From Verrucomicrobiia bacterium (GTDB lineage Bacteria > Verrucomicrobiota > Verrucomicrobiia > Limisphaerales > UBA11358), in contig JANWKE010000187.1 in assembly GCA_025451535.1 (NCBI GenBank), positions 1 through 45,305 on the forward strand: 45,305 nt of DNA, given 5' to 3'. The notes under the pieces are model-generated. The model made no database searches. It worked only from the letters and a program-made list of their open reading frames with translations, and was not told the DNA's origin. Shown piece after piece: positions 1 through 7,947 of the stretch (the stretch's first letter is position 1; each line of letters begins with the position of its first letter). A program made the position numbers and the translations under genes.

Positions 1-2233
1 AGGGCCGGCCAAGCTTTGAGTGGATGGCCGCGCGCGTCAACTGGCCGTTGTCCCATGCCAAGTCCACCACGAATCCGTCCCGGGCGCAAATGCCGGAGAT
101 CGAGCCGGACGGCCATTCCTTCGGCAAAGCGGGCAGCAGTTGGACGATGCGCACCGGATGGCCGTCGTGCCTTTCCGTCCATTGGCTTTGCAGCAGCATT
201 TCTATCATGCCGGCCGTGGCGCCGAAATTACCGTCAATCTGAAACGGCCCGCACAGATCGAACAAATTCGGCAGCGTTCGGCGTTGGAACAGCAGATTCA
301 GTTGCCGCCAGGCGAACTCACCATCCCCGACACGCGCCCAAAGCGGGATGCGCCATGCGTAACTCCAGCCGGTACTGCCGTCACCACGCCATTTGAGCAG
401 CAGTTGGGCGGCGTTCCAGATTTTGGGATCAGCCGGTGTGATCTCCGCGCCCGGATAGAGCGCCCACAACGGTGACATATGGCGGTGGTTGTTATCCGGT
501 TTGTCAATATCGTCAATCCACTCCTGCAACTGGCCGTATGTACCGGCTTGATTGGGTGGCAGTTGATCGCGCACTTCGGCCAGCTTCGCCGCGAATTCCT
601 TGTCCGTTCCCAGAATGTTGGCCGCGGCAATGGTGTTATTGAACAAAGCGCGGATGAGTTGATTGTCCATCGTCGGGCCGTAACAGAGTGTTCCTTGTTC
701 AGGCGAATAGGACGGCGAGGTGACCAACCACCCGGTTTTCGGATCTTTGACCAGGTCATCCACAAAAAATTGCGATGCTGATTTCATGTCCGGGTAGGCA
801 TGCGCAAGGAATTCCTTATCGCCGGTAAAGAGGTAATGTTCCCAGAGATGATAACATAACCAGGCGCCGCCGGTCGGCCAGACACCGTCAATGTTGTTGA
901 TGGGCGCCGCGCCGCGCCAAAGGTCGGTGTTGTGATGCACCACCCAGCCGCCACAGCCGTATTGTTCCCGGGCGGTACGACCGCCACTGATGACCAGGTC
1001 GTCAATCATATCAAAGAGCGGTCCGGTGCATTCGCCCAGGTTGGCGAGTTCGGCGGGCCAATAATTCATTTCGCAATTGATGTTGAGGGTCCACTTGGAT
1101 TCCCAGGGCGGGTTAAGGTCTTCGTTCCAAAGACCCTGCAGGTTGGCCGGCTGCCCGCCCGGCCGGCTGCTGGCGATGAGCAGATAACGGCCGTATTGAA
1201 AATACAACGCCGCCAGCGCCGGGTCGCCCTCCAGGCCGTAGGTCTTCACCGATTCCAGGCGCCTGTCCGTCGACAGCCTGGCGCGGTCAGTGTGACCGAG
1301 GTTAAAAGTTACCCGCTGGAAAAGGCCGCGATAGTCGGCCAGATGATTGGCCAGAAGAGATTCATAACTTTGCTGGTTGAGTTTGGCCAGATCGTTCACG
1401 CATCGTGCGTCGGGTTGCCCGCTGATGTCTTGAAAATTTTTGAAGCTGGTGGCTGCCACCAGAAGCACGGTGGCGGAATTGGCGTTATTGACAGTGAGGA
1501 TGTTTCCGTTGGTGCTGATTTGACCGCCGTCCGCGACCACGCGCACTTGCGACGCAAAACGCAATCCGCCGGTTTCGACCTGCCCGGTCAGTGCCAGCGT
1601 GTCCGCCGAAATGGCTTGGGTCCGGGAATTGGTTTGCGGGCTGTCCAGGTTGAGCGCGAAGCTGATGTGGCCGGGTTTGTCCGCGGTCAACCGCACGACG
1701 ATTACCTGGTCCGGATAGCTGGCAAAGGCGTCGCGTTGGTAACTCACTCCGTCGGCGCGATACGTCACGCGGGCGACCGCGGAATCAAGGTCCAGCTGGC
1801 GGCGGTAGTCCGTGACGTTGGTGTAGCCGATGAAATGGAAATGTAGATCGCCGAAGGGCTGATAGGCTTTTTGGCGCACCGGATCGCTGAGAAAGTATTT
1901 CCGGATCACGTCGGCGGCTTCCCTGGCTTTTCCATTGAACAACAGTTGCCGGATTTCGGCCAGATGGTCATGAGCGCCGGCACGGACGTAATCGTGCGGA
2001 TAACCTTTCCAGAGGGTGTCCTCGTTGAATTGGATGCGTTCATCCGGGACGCCGCCGAAAATCATCGCTCCCATCCGGCCATTGCCAATGGGCAGGGCGT
2101 CGGTCCAGTGCGCCGCCGGTTGCTCAAACCACAGAACCGGCGGCGGAATCTTTTCGCCCCGCGCATTGCTCACCGCCGCCAGCGTCAACAGCAGAAAAAC
2201 CGATAACGAGACAAGCGAGCGCCTTATGGTCAT
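1..2233 (-). CDS. GH95 family exo-glycosidase (alpha-L-fucosidase / alpha-L-galactosidase), 3' end cut by window
   Basis: Read on the minus strand from ATG at 2233, the frame stays open for 744 codons to the window edge, so only the extreme C-terminus is missing (GH95 proteins are usually about 750-800 residues). A signal peptide ([20 protein letters not shown]) is followed by the GH95 N-terminal beta domain, which begins [15 protein letters not shown]. The (alpha/alpha)6 barrel carries the family signatures [39 protein letters not shown] and [17 protein letters not shown], which hold the Asn pair, the acidic residue and the Asp used by inverting GH95 enzymes. The family removes terminal alpha-1,2-L-fucose, and some members remove L-galactose from rhamnogalacturonan II. 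It lies 116 bases downstream of the FGGY kinase on the same strand and may belong to that operon. Which of the two sugars it removes cannot be told from sequence. Confidence 0.9.
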   Translation of the reverse strand, partial: MTIRRSLVSLSVFLLLTLAAVSNARGEKIPPPVLWFEQPAAHWTDALPIGNGRMGAMIFGGVPDERIQFNEDTLWKGYPHDYVRAGAHDHLAEIRQLLFNGKAREAADVIRKYFLSDPVRQKAYQPFGDLHFHFIGYTNVTDYRRQLDLDSAVARVTYRADGVSYQRDAFASYPDQVIVVRLTADKPGHISFALNLDSPQTNSRTQAISADTLALTGQVETGGLRFASQVRVVADGGQISTNGNILTVNNANSATVLLVAATSFKNFQDISGQPDARCVNDLAKLNQQSYESLLANHLADYRGLFQRVTFNLGHTDRARLSTDRRLESVKTYGLEGDPALAALYFQYGRYLLIASSRPGGQPANLQGLWNEDLNPPWESKWTLNINCEMNYWPAELANLGECTGPLFDMIDDLVISGGRTAREQYGCGGWVVHHNTDLWRGAAPINNIDGVWPTGGAWLCYHLWEHYLFTGDKEFLAHAYPDMKSASQFFVDDLVKDPKTGWLVTSPSYSPEQGTLCYGPTMDNQLIRALFNNTIAAANILGTDKEFAAKLAEVRDQLPPNQAGTYGQLQEWIDDIDKPDNNHRHMSPLWALYPGAEITPADPKIWNAAQLLLKWRGDGSTGWSYAWRIPLWARVGDGEFAWRQLNLLFQRRTLPNLFDLCGPFQIDGNFGATAGMIEMLLQSQWTERHDGHPVRIVQLLPALPKEWPSGSISGICARDGFVVDLAWDNGQLTRAAIHSKLGRP

Positions 2234-2349
2234 GCGTGATGATTGCGTTTGGATGAATTCAAAACAAGGACATCTGAAAAAGGGAAGATATAAAAACTGG
2301 CAATTCATTTACGAAAAACGCCAATCCGCTTTCAATTTCCTGCACCCGG

Positions 2350-3828
2350 CTACAATGTCCGTTTCACCGCTGCGAGCCATCCGTCATAGAGCCGTTTGGC
2401 CTGGGCGGGGTCCATCCGCGGCCGGTAACTCCGGATTTCGCGCGGCAACGCCGCCAGGTCGTCCAGGGAATGGCAGATTCCCAATCCCAGCAATCCGCTC
2501 ATCGCTGCGCCCCAGGCGGAAGATTCCGGGACTTCCGCGACCTTGAGTTCCAGTTCCGCCAAATCTGCCGTAAATTGCATAAGAAACTGGTCACGTGTCG
2601 GTCCGCCGTCGGCGTAGAGGTTCTGCAGTTTGATTGGCGCATCCGCCCGCATCATTTCCAGCACGTCACGGATTTGATAGGCGATGGCCTCTTCCGCCGC
2701 GCGCGCGATGTGCTCCCGGCGCGTGTGGGCGGTCATGCCGATGATGGCGGCCCGTGCCTCCGGCTTCCAATACGGCGCGCTCAGCCCCGAAAAGGCCGGC
2801 ACGAGATATACTCCGCCGTTGTCCGGCACGGAGGTCGCCAGCTGTTCCGCCTCGGAGGAGCTTTGAATCAGGCCCAGCTGGTCTTTTAACCAGGAAATCG
2901 TCGCCGCCGAAAAATTGATGATGCCTTCGAAGGCGTAAGTTGGTTGCCCGCGCCAGACCCAGGCCAGGGCTGAAACCGCGCCGCGCTCCGAAAGGCGGAA
3001 TTTATCGCCGATGTTCAGCAACACGGACGTGCCCGTGCCAAAGGTTGCCTTGACCATGCCTGGCTGAAAACAACGTTGCGCAAACAAGGAAGCCTGCGAA
3101 TCGCCCATGACGCCGCAAATGGGCACCCGGTGTGGCAGGATGCCATCCAGATCGGTCTCGCCAAATGGCGACGCACTTTCGCGAACTTCCGCCAGCGCAT
3201 TCAACGGCACGTCGAAGAGTTCGCACAGCTGCTCATCCCAGCGCAGTCGGTTGATGTCAAACAACAGTGTCCGGCTGGCATTGGTATGATCGGTGGCGAA
3301 GACTTTTCCACCTGTCAGCCGATGCACCAGCCAGGCGTCAATGGTCCCCACGATGGCCTGGCTGCTCTTGAGTTTTGCGGCGATTTCCGGATTTTCCCGG
3401 ACCAGCCACTTGATTTTTGAGGCCGAGAAATAGGTGTCAATTTTCAGCCCGGTTTTCCCTCGAACCATTTCGTCGAGTCCCTGTTCGCGGAGTTTTTGAC
3501 AAATAGGTTCGCCACGGCGGCACAGCCAGACGATGGCGTTGTGCAGCGGTCTGCCGGTGGCCCGGTCGAACACCAGGATGGTTTCGCGCTGGTTGGTGAT
3601 GCTCACCCCGATGAGTTGCGCCAGCTGGTCACGATTCCGGCCAGCGATCTCACGGGCCACTGTCAAAACGTTCTGCCAGATTTCCTCGGCGTTGTGTTCG
3701 ACCCGGCCGGGCTGCGGATAAATCTGCCTGTGTTCCCGTGACGCCCGATCCAGCACCTTGCCTTGCGAATCGAACAGCACTGCCTTGGTGGCGGAAGTGC
3801 TTTGGTCAAGGGAGAGGATGAGGGGCAT
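2350..3828 (-). CDS. FGGY-family carbohydrate kinase, glycerol-kinase-like
   Basis: This is a 492-residue ATP-dependent sugar or polyol kinase of the FGGY family. It starts MPLILSLDQSTSATKAVLFD, with the first phosphate loop at the very N-terminus. The frame is open further upstream to 3879, but that part would be encoded by the repeat array and the neighbouring gene tail, so ATG 3828 is chosen. It resembles GlpK: SITNQRETILVFD, IVWLCRRGEPICQ, YFSASKIKWL, GDSQASLFAQ, FGTGTS, VPAFSGLSAPYW and YADGGPTRDQFLMQF. The E. coli glycerol-binding Arg83-Glu84, Trp103, Tyr135 and Asp245 positions appear conserved, but Phe270 is Ser here (codon 3027-3025). The gene follows an isomerase and split transketolase, so I infer a ketose kinase (for example apulose) rather than a dedicated glycerol kinase. 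An automated pipeline would probably name it glpK. Confidence 0.83.
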   Translation of the reverse strand: MPLILSLDQSTSATKAVLFDSQGKVLDRASREHRQIYPQPGRVEHNAEEIWQNVLTVAREIAGRNRDQLAQLIGVSITNQRETILVFDRATGRPLHNAIVWLCRRGEPICQKLREQGLDEMVRGKTGLKIDTYFSASKIKWLVRENPEIAAKLKSSQAIVGTIDAWLVHRLTGGKVFATDHTNASRTLLFDINRLRWDEQLCELFDVPLNALAEVRESASPFGETDLDGILPHRVPICGVMGDSQASLFAQRCFQPGMVKATFGTGTSVLLNIGDKFRLSERGAVSALAWVWRGQPTYAFEGIINFSAATISWLKDQLGLIQSSSEAEQLATSVPDNGGVYLVPAFSGLSAPYWKPEARAAIIGMTAHTRREHIARAAEEAIAYQIRDVLEMMRADAPIKLQNLYADGGPTRDQFLMQFTADLAELELKVAEVPESSAWGAAMSGLLGLGICHSLDDLAALPREIRSYRPRMDPAQAKRLYDGWLAAVKRTL

Positions 3829-3857
3829 GTGGCAAATGAGTCGAATGGGTCTAATGG
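3822..3857 (-). repeat. Degenerate 9-base repeat array, downstream flank of four-helix-bundle gene
   Basis: Read on the minus strand there are three clear units, CCATTAGAC, CCATTCGAC and TCATTTGCC, followed in phase by a weak fourth unit, ACATGCCCC. The first unit contains the stop codon (TAG) of the four-helix-bundle gene, and the fourth contains the ATG of the kinase. The consensus YCATNNGMC is shared, in the same orientation, with the array at 4408-4443. Confidence 0.75.
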
Positions 3858-4414
3858 GATTGAAGTTTGCGGGCTTCAAGCCGGGCGCGAGTCATGCGTT
3901 CACGAAGGCCGCCAGCTTTGAGAAAATCCTGTTCCAACCGGCGCTTAAGCTGATCCAGCAGATAGTTGGTTTGGTGGATCAGGCAGATAGCAATGTTGGC
4001 GATAACTTCGGGGGGCCGGGTTTCAATAAACTCGCGGAAGTCTTTATACGTCAGGTTGGCTTTGCAACCAAGTCGGCGGACATATCCGGCTTCCCTGGAG
4101 TTCTTGTCCCAGAGGCGCAGATGTCTTACGCGAAGGTAATCTTCGCAATCCTTGAGCAGTTCTTCCTGGCTGGCACGGGCAGTGTTGATAAGCTTGATTT
4201 CAACCTCCTTGGAGGTGCCCGAGAATTCTGAACCCTCGGAGATATTTTGCTTTCCCGATCGTGCCGCCTGGATCATCTGGTCAATGGTGCGGTCGCCTTT
4301 GGCGAGAAACTTGTGGCAGAAACGGAAAGTGATGTCGTAAACAACCTCGGCCTTCTGGTAAGAGAGCAGTTCGCGGTAGTTGCCGTGGGGTGGGATGAAG
4401 CCTTCCTGGTTCAT
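3851..4414 (-). CDS. Four-helix bundle protein (S23/IVP-like, long form)
   Basis: This is a 187-residue protein starting MNQEGFIPPHGNYRELLSYQ. It has the family hallmarks YDITFRFCHKFL, DQMIQAARSGKQNISEGSEF and INTARASQEELLKDCEDYLR, an amphipathic helical pattern like that of the proteins encoded by 23S rRNA intervening sequences and the Avd proteins of diversity-generating retroelements. The C-terminal part (FREFIETRPPEVIANIAICL) makes it longer than the usual ~120 residues and fits the 'four helix bundle suffix domain' variant. The family is thought to form nucleic-acid-binding oligomers; the biochemical role is unknown. It lies between the transketolase C subunit and the kinase, an unrelated function for a sugar operon, and has 9-base repeat arrays on both sides. 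Upstream in-frame ATGs at 4423 and 4441 lie inside the repeat, so the start is uncertain. Confidence 0.83.
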   Translation of the reverse strand: MNQEGFIPPHGNYRELLSYQKAEVVYDITFRFCHKFLAKGDRTIDQMIQAARSGKQNISEGSEFSGTSKEVEIKLINTARASQEELLKDCEDYLRVRHLRLWDKNSREAGYVRRLGCKANLTYKDFREFIETRPPEVIANIAICLIHQTNYLLDQLKRRLEQDFLKAGGLRERMTRARLEARKLQSH

Positions 4415-4443
4415 AGGTCGCATGGGGCTTATGCGACGCATAG
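4408..4443 (-). repeat. Degenerate 9-base repeat array, upstream flank of four-helix-bundle gene
   Basis: On the minus strand there are four contiguous 9-mers: CTATGCGTC, GCATAAGCC, CCATGCGAC and CTATGAACC. They match the consensus YCATNNGMC of the downstream array; CCATGCGAC and CCATTCGAC differ at one base. The transketolase stop codon (TAA) lies inside the second unit, so the last residues of that protein (LCVA) are repeat-encoded. The start codon of the four-helix-bundle gene lies in the fourth unit. Confidence 0.75.
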
Positions 4444-5433
4444 TAGCGAACCAGCCAAATGGCTCAAGCCTTCCATCGAAATACCGTAGTGCCGAAAAAT
4501 GTCCGCCTGTGCGCCAGTGACGGTGTCCTCGTCGGGAATGCCCACGATGCGGAAGGGCACGGAGACGCCGGCCTGCATCAATGCCGCGGCGCAGCCCTCG
4601 CCAAGCCCGCCGTGAACACTGTGTTCCTCGACCGTGACAATGGCACGGCACTCGCGTCCGGCACGCAGCACTGACTCGGTATCGAGCGGCTTGACCGTGT
4701 GCAGGCTCAGAACGCGGCACTGCAATCCCTGTTCGGCCAGTTTGGCCGCGGCAAGGAGGCAATGCACCACCGTCTCGCCGGTGCTGAGGAACGCGACGTC
4801 CCGGCCGTCCCGCAACGTGATCGCTTTGCCGGGATCAAATTTCGTTTCAGGTTTGTGCAGGCCGTACATCGCGGCCTTGCCGAGCCGGATGAACACCGGC
4901 TGTTCGCTTTGCGCCGCGGCGCGGACGGCCCCGCGGGCCTCAAAATTGTCTGCGGGAACGATGATGGAAATGTTGTGGATTGCCCGCAATGCCGCCAGGT
5001 CGTGCAGCGAATGATGCGTGCTGCCCAGCGCGCCGTAACTCACGCCGGCACTGATGCCGACCAGCACCGCCGGGACGTCTGAATAGCAAACATCGTTCTT
5101 GATCTGCTCCAACGAGCGGGCTGTGAGAAAACACGCCGGTGAAACGCCAAAGGCCTTTTTGCCCGCCGCCGCCAGGCCCGCCGTGATGCCGACGAGATTT
5201 TGTTCGGCAATGCCAATCTCAATCAATTGCCCGGGTAGCGCCTCGCCAAACGGACCCAGTTTGCCCGAACCGCGCGAGTCACTGGTGACGGCAACAATAT
5301 TGCGGTTGGCTTTCGCAAGCTCGAGCAACGTGGCGGCAAATTCGTCGAGGTTGGCGCGGCCCATTTTTAAACCGAGCTTTTCCGCCATTGCCTTTGCCGC
5401 AGGCGAAAACAGGGAAGAGGCCGGTGCGCTCAT
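4429..5433 (-). CDS. Transketolase, C-terminal subunit
   Basis: This 334-residue protein is the pyrimidine-binding plus C-terminal domain half of a split transketolase. Signatures are the Glu-containing LIEIGIAEQNLVGITAGLA (the glutamate activates thiamine diphosphate), then YGALGSTHHSLHDLAALRAI and IIVPADNFEARGAVRAA. A Rossmann-like C-terminal domain follows, with VAFLSTGETVVHCLLAAAKL and VTVEEHSVHGGLG. It must pair with the N-terminal subunit, whose stop overlaps this start by four bases (ATGA), the usual arrangement for stoichiometric subunits. The reaction is transfer of a two-carbon ketol unit between phosphorylated sugars. Split transketolases are used by several special pathways, including apulose-4-phosphate transketolase (AptA/AptB), as well as by some central pentose-phosphate systems. 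The extreme C-terminus runs into the 9-base repeat array, so the native ending may have been replaced. Confidence 0.9.
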   Translation of the reverse strand: MSAPASSLFSPAAKAMAEKLGLKMGRANLDEFAATLLELAKANRNIVAVTSDSRGSGKLGPFGEALPGQLIEIGIAEQNLVGITAGLAAAGKKAFGVSPACFLTARSLEQIKNDVCYSDVPAVLVGISAGVSYGALGSTHHSLHDLAALRAIHNISIIVPADNFEARGAVRAAAQSEQPVFIRLGKAAMYGLHKPETKFDPGKAITLRDGRDVAFLSTGETVVHCLLAAAKLAEQGLQCRVLSLHTVKPLDTESVLRAGRECRAIVTVEEHSVHGGLGEGCAAALMQAGVSVPFRIVGIPDEDTVTGAQADIFRHYGISMEGLSHLAGSLLCVA

Positions 5434-6266
5434 GCCGCCACCTCCCTCAGCCGGTTCTCGGCTGCTGCCAATTCCTTCATGGCGCGCTCGAAATCAGCGT
5501 CGCTCGGGACGCCATGATGCCACTTGACCACGTCTTCCATGAAGCTCACGCCCCGGCCTTTGACGGTGTTGGCAATGACACAGGTCGGCTTGCCGGTTTC
5601 CGCCGGTTGGCTCAACACTTTGGTGAGTTCGGCGAAATGGTGGCCGTTCACAGAGCGGACCGCCCAGCCGAAGGCCAGGAATTTCTCGTCCAGTGGCTCG
5701 TTGCTGCACACGTCGCGGGTACGCCCGGTAATCTGGAGCGTGTTGTGGTCAACGATGGCGGTGAGATGGTCGAGATTGTAATGTGCGGCCGCCATGGCGG
5801 CTTCCCAGTTTGAACCCTCGGCCAGTTCGCCGTCGCCGAGGAGCGTAAACACGCGATACGGGGTGGCATCCAGTTTCCCGGCCAGGGCCAGGCCGACCGA
5901 AATGGACAAACCGTGACCCAGCGCGCCGGTGTTCATTTCAATGCCCGGGACCTTGCGGGTCGGGTGGCCGACGAAGGGAGACTGATAGCGGCAGAGGGTC
6001 TCCAATTCCGCTTCCGGGAAAAAGCCGCGATCGGCGAGCACGGCATAAAGCGCTTCGACGGAGTGGCCCTTGCTCTGGATATACCGGTCACGATGCGGAT
6101 CACCGAAGGTTTCCGGTGAAACACGGAGGATTCGATTATAAAGGACGTTCAGGATGTCCACGCAGGAGAGGCTGCCACCGGTGTGGCCCGCGCCGGCATG
6201 ATAAATGTGCCGGAGCAAACTGCGCCGGAGTTGAATGGATTTGAGTTCGAGTTCGCGGTCGGTCAT
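5430..6266 (-). CDS. Transketolase, N-terminal (thiamine-diphosphate-binding) subunit
   Basis: This 278-residue protein is the PP domain half of a split transketolase. It opens with MTDRELELKSIQLRRSLLRH followed by AGAGHTGGSLSCVDILNVLY. The central region has KGHSVEALYAVLADRGFF, and the canonical thiamine-diphosphate motif runs from GDGELAEGSNWEAAMAA to DHNTLQITG. ATG 6266 is seven bases after the isomerase stop and matches family N-termini. An alternative ATG at 6296 would add ten residues and overlap the isomerase. Together with the downstream C subunit it forms one active enzyme. Its position directly after the isomerase suggests that it acts on the phosphorylated product of that sugar, not only in the general pentose phosphate pathway. 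Confidence 0.9.
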   Translation of the reverse strand: MTDRELELKSIQLRRSLLRHIYHAGAGHTGGSLSCVDILNVLYNRILRVSPETFGDPHRDRYIQSKGHSVEALYAVLADRGFFPEAELETLCRYQSPFVGHPTRKVPGIEMNTGALGHGLSISVGLALAGKLDATPYRVFTLLGDGELAEGSNWEAAMAAAHYNLDHLTAIVDHNTLQITGRTRDVCSNEPLDEKFLAFGWAVRSVNGHHFAELTKVLSQPAETGKPTCVIANTVKGRGVSFMEDVVKWHHGVPSDADFERAMKELAAAENRLREVAA

Positions 6267-6273
6267 TCGAGTT

Positions 6274-7695
6274 TCAGATTTCGTGCGTGTGCTCATACAC
6301 TTCCCAACCGAAATAATTTCCCAAGGCCTCGGCCAGGATGTCGGCGGACTTCGATTGGGTCATCACGACGTGGTGCTCGAAGCCTTGCTTGCAGACATAG
6401 CGCATCAGCTTCTGCAGTTTCGGCACGTGGGCGACGGCGCGGGTGCCAAACGTGTTGAGCGGATCGTTGGTGAGTTCGCCTTCGCCGACATAGGCGCGGA
6501 TTTTTCCTTCGGTATCCGCCGTGGTGATCCGGCCGAAGGTGAGCGGGCCGGCCGGCGTGCGACCGGCGAGGGCGCCGTACGTGTTTTTTTCGCCGACAAT
6601 GGTGCCGAGGATCGGCGCGGTGGCAATTTTGATGTCCGGCAGGAACGTTTTTGCCCAGTTGCCGCAATGGAAAAGAACGCATTTGTCGTCATCGTCCGCA
6701 TAATTGTTGTTCCAATCCACGAGCGCGGCCGGCGTATTGCCGGCCAACTGCATCGCATACATCGTGAGCGCGCCGGTCACGTCCACTTCGCAGGCGCTGG
6801 GCATGAAACGTTCGCTCATCATGCTCATCAGGGTGCAGGTGTTGCAGCCATAATTTTGCTGCACGGAGGTCCAACACTGAATCGCCGTCGCGTCGAGAGC
6901 ATGGGCGGTCATCCAGTCGTTCAGCACGACACCCATCCTGGCCATTTGCACGAGTGGTTTTTCGGGAACGCCCTGGCTCGGTGCGTAGGATTTGATTTCC
7001 TTGAGCCTGGCGACGACGGATTTTTCGCTGGCGTCCAATTCTTCCGCTTGGCCCAGGATTTCCGACAAGTCCACGGTGGTGACGCTGATGCCGTGGCGTT
7101 CGAGAAGTTTTTCGGAATAACGAACGGTGTTGAACGCGCCGGGCCGCGCGCCCACCGCGCCCAACCGCAATCCACGCAAGCCGTTCACCACCCGACAAAC
7201 CGCTAGGAACTTGTCCAGATCTGCGATGAACGAATCGTCGGCCGGCCGCACGACATGTTTGTTCGTGACGGAGAATTTGATTCCCGCCTGAACGAGATTG
7301 TTGCAAACGGATATTTTACCGCAGTAAGCATCGCGCCGGCGCGCAACGTCGAGCTTTTTCAAATCGTCGGGATATCCCTGAATCAAAACCGGCACGTTCA
7401 AACCGGACATTTTGAGGGTTTCGGCCACCCCCTTTTCATCCCCGAAATTCGGCAGTACCACGAGCACGCCGTCAATCTCGTCGCGATGACGTTTGAATAA
7501 ACTGGCGCATTTACGGGCGTCGGCGTGGGTCTCGATACCGCCGAGTTTGGTTTCATCCGGTGAAACCCAGATGGGCTTGATGCCGCGTTTTTGAAACAGG
7601 CCGGCGATGTCTTTACGCGCTTCCGTGATGAGCTGGTCGGGAAAGAAATCGCGGTTGCCGATGATAACGCCAAGAGTGGGAGTGGATGTTTTCAT
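6274..7695 (-). CDS. Sugar isomerase of the L-fucose isomerase-related class (COG2407-like)
   Basis: This is a cytoplasmic protein of 473 residues with no signal peptide. The N-terminal alpha/beta domains (STPTLGVIIGNRDFFPDQL, then GVLVVLPNFGDEKGVAE) and the C-terminal part (QCWTSVQQNYGCNTCTLMS, SACEVDVTGALTMYAMQLA, AALVDWNNNYADDDDKCVLF) match the L-fucose/L-arabinose isomerase fold. The Glu in CEVDV and the Asp in VDWNN are the expected metal ligands of the ene-diol mechanism. It is shorter than E. coli FucI (about 590 residues) and closer to the broad 'L-fucose isomerase and related' group, whose substrates vary. The start MKTSTPTLG is preferred over ATG 7713. It is first in the operon, ahead of the transketolase, kinase and GH95 genes. 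L-fucose is possible, but there is no fuculose-phosphate aldolase here and transketolase would not cleave fuculose-1-phosphate, so D-apiose is an equally good or better guess. Confidence 0.83.
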   Translation of the reverse strand: MKTSTPTLGVIIGNRDFFPDQLITEARKDIAGLFQKRGIKPIWVSPDETKLGGIETHADARKCASLFKRHRDEIDGVLVVLPNFGDEKGVAETLKMSGLNVPVLIQGYPDDLKKLDVARRRDAYCGKISVCNNLVQAGIKFSVTNKHVVRPADDSFIADLDKFLAVCRVVNGLRGLRLGAVGARPGAFNTVRYSEKLLERHGISVTTVDLSEILGQAEELDASEKSVVARLKEIKSYAPSQGVPEKPLVQMARMGVVLNDWMTAHALDATAIQCWTSVQQNYGCNTCTLMSMMSERFMPSACEVDVTGALTMYAMQLAGNTPAALVDWNNNYADDDDKCVLFHCGNWAKTFLPDIKIATAPILGTIVGEKNTYGALAGRTPAGPLTFGRITTADTEGKIRAYVGEGELTNDPLNTFGTRAVAHVPKLQKLMRYVCKQGFEHHVVMTQSKSADILAEALGNYFGWEVYEHTHEI

Positions 7696-7763
7696 AAAGC
7701 GGTCTGCTATCATGTTGCGGCAGAACCTATCAAGGCCGCAACCCGACCTACAGGATGAAACAC

Positions 7764-7779
7764 TGGCATAACCATGCCA
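7764..7779. promoter_or_regulatory. 16-bp palindrome, candidate operator for the isomerase operon
   Basis: TGGCAT-AACC-ATGCCA is a perfect inverted repeat with six-base arms. It is 69 bases upstream of the isomerase start, between the divergent isomerase and SGNH hydrolase genes. Its shape and position fit a repressor or activator site. The binding protein is unknown. The ten bases TGGCATAACC recur at 16075-16084, upstream of the tandem CE12 gene. Confidence 0.45.
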
Positions 7780-7947
7780 AGCACAATGAAGTCGCCCTGC
7801 TTGCGGTTTTTGATTTTTAGCATGTTTTTTTGAGCAACACCAGAATGCTTCGCCGGGCCGGCGCTTTTTGATTTATTGGGCGCAGGAATAAGTCCTCACA
7901 AACGGAACTTGATGAACCAGTTATTAAAACAATATTATGACTCCGAT

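Noticed and set aside
932-1846. 304-codon plus-strand frame opposite the GH95 gene
   Set aside because: The minus frame carries the GH95 signatures throughout, so the plus frame is a shadow.
2234-2349. Possible sigma-70 promoter before GH95
   Set aside because: Only weak -35/-10 resemblance (TTGAAA with a poor -10) was found; not better than chance in this AT-rich gap.
6235-7206. 323-codon plus-strand frame opposite the isomerase
   Set aside because: It is antisense to a well-supported enzyme frame, and the translation shows no family features.
6274-7695. Naming the isomerase fucI and the operon an L-fucose pathway
   Set aside because: The family has mixed substrates, the protein is shorter than FucI, and aldolase and typical fuculokinase genes are absent; the GH95 neighbour alone is not proof.
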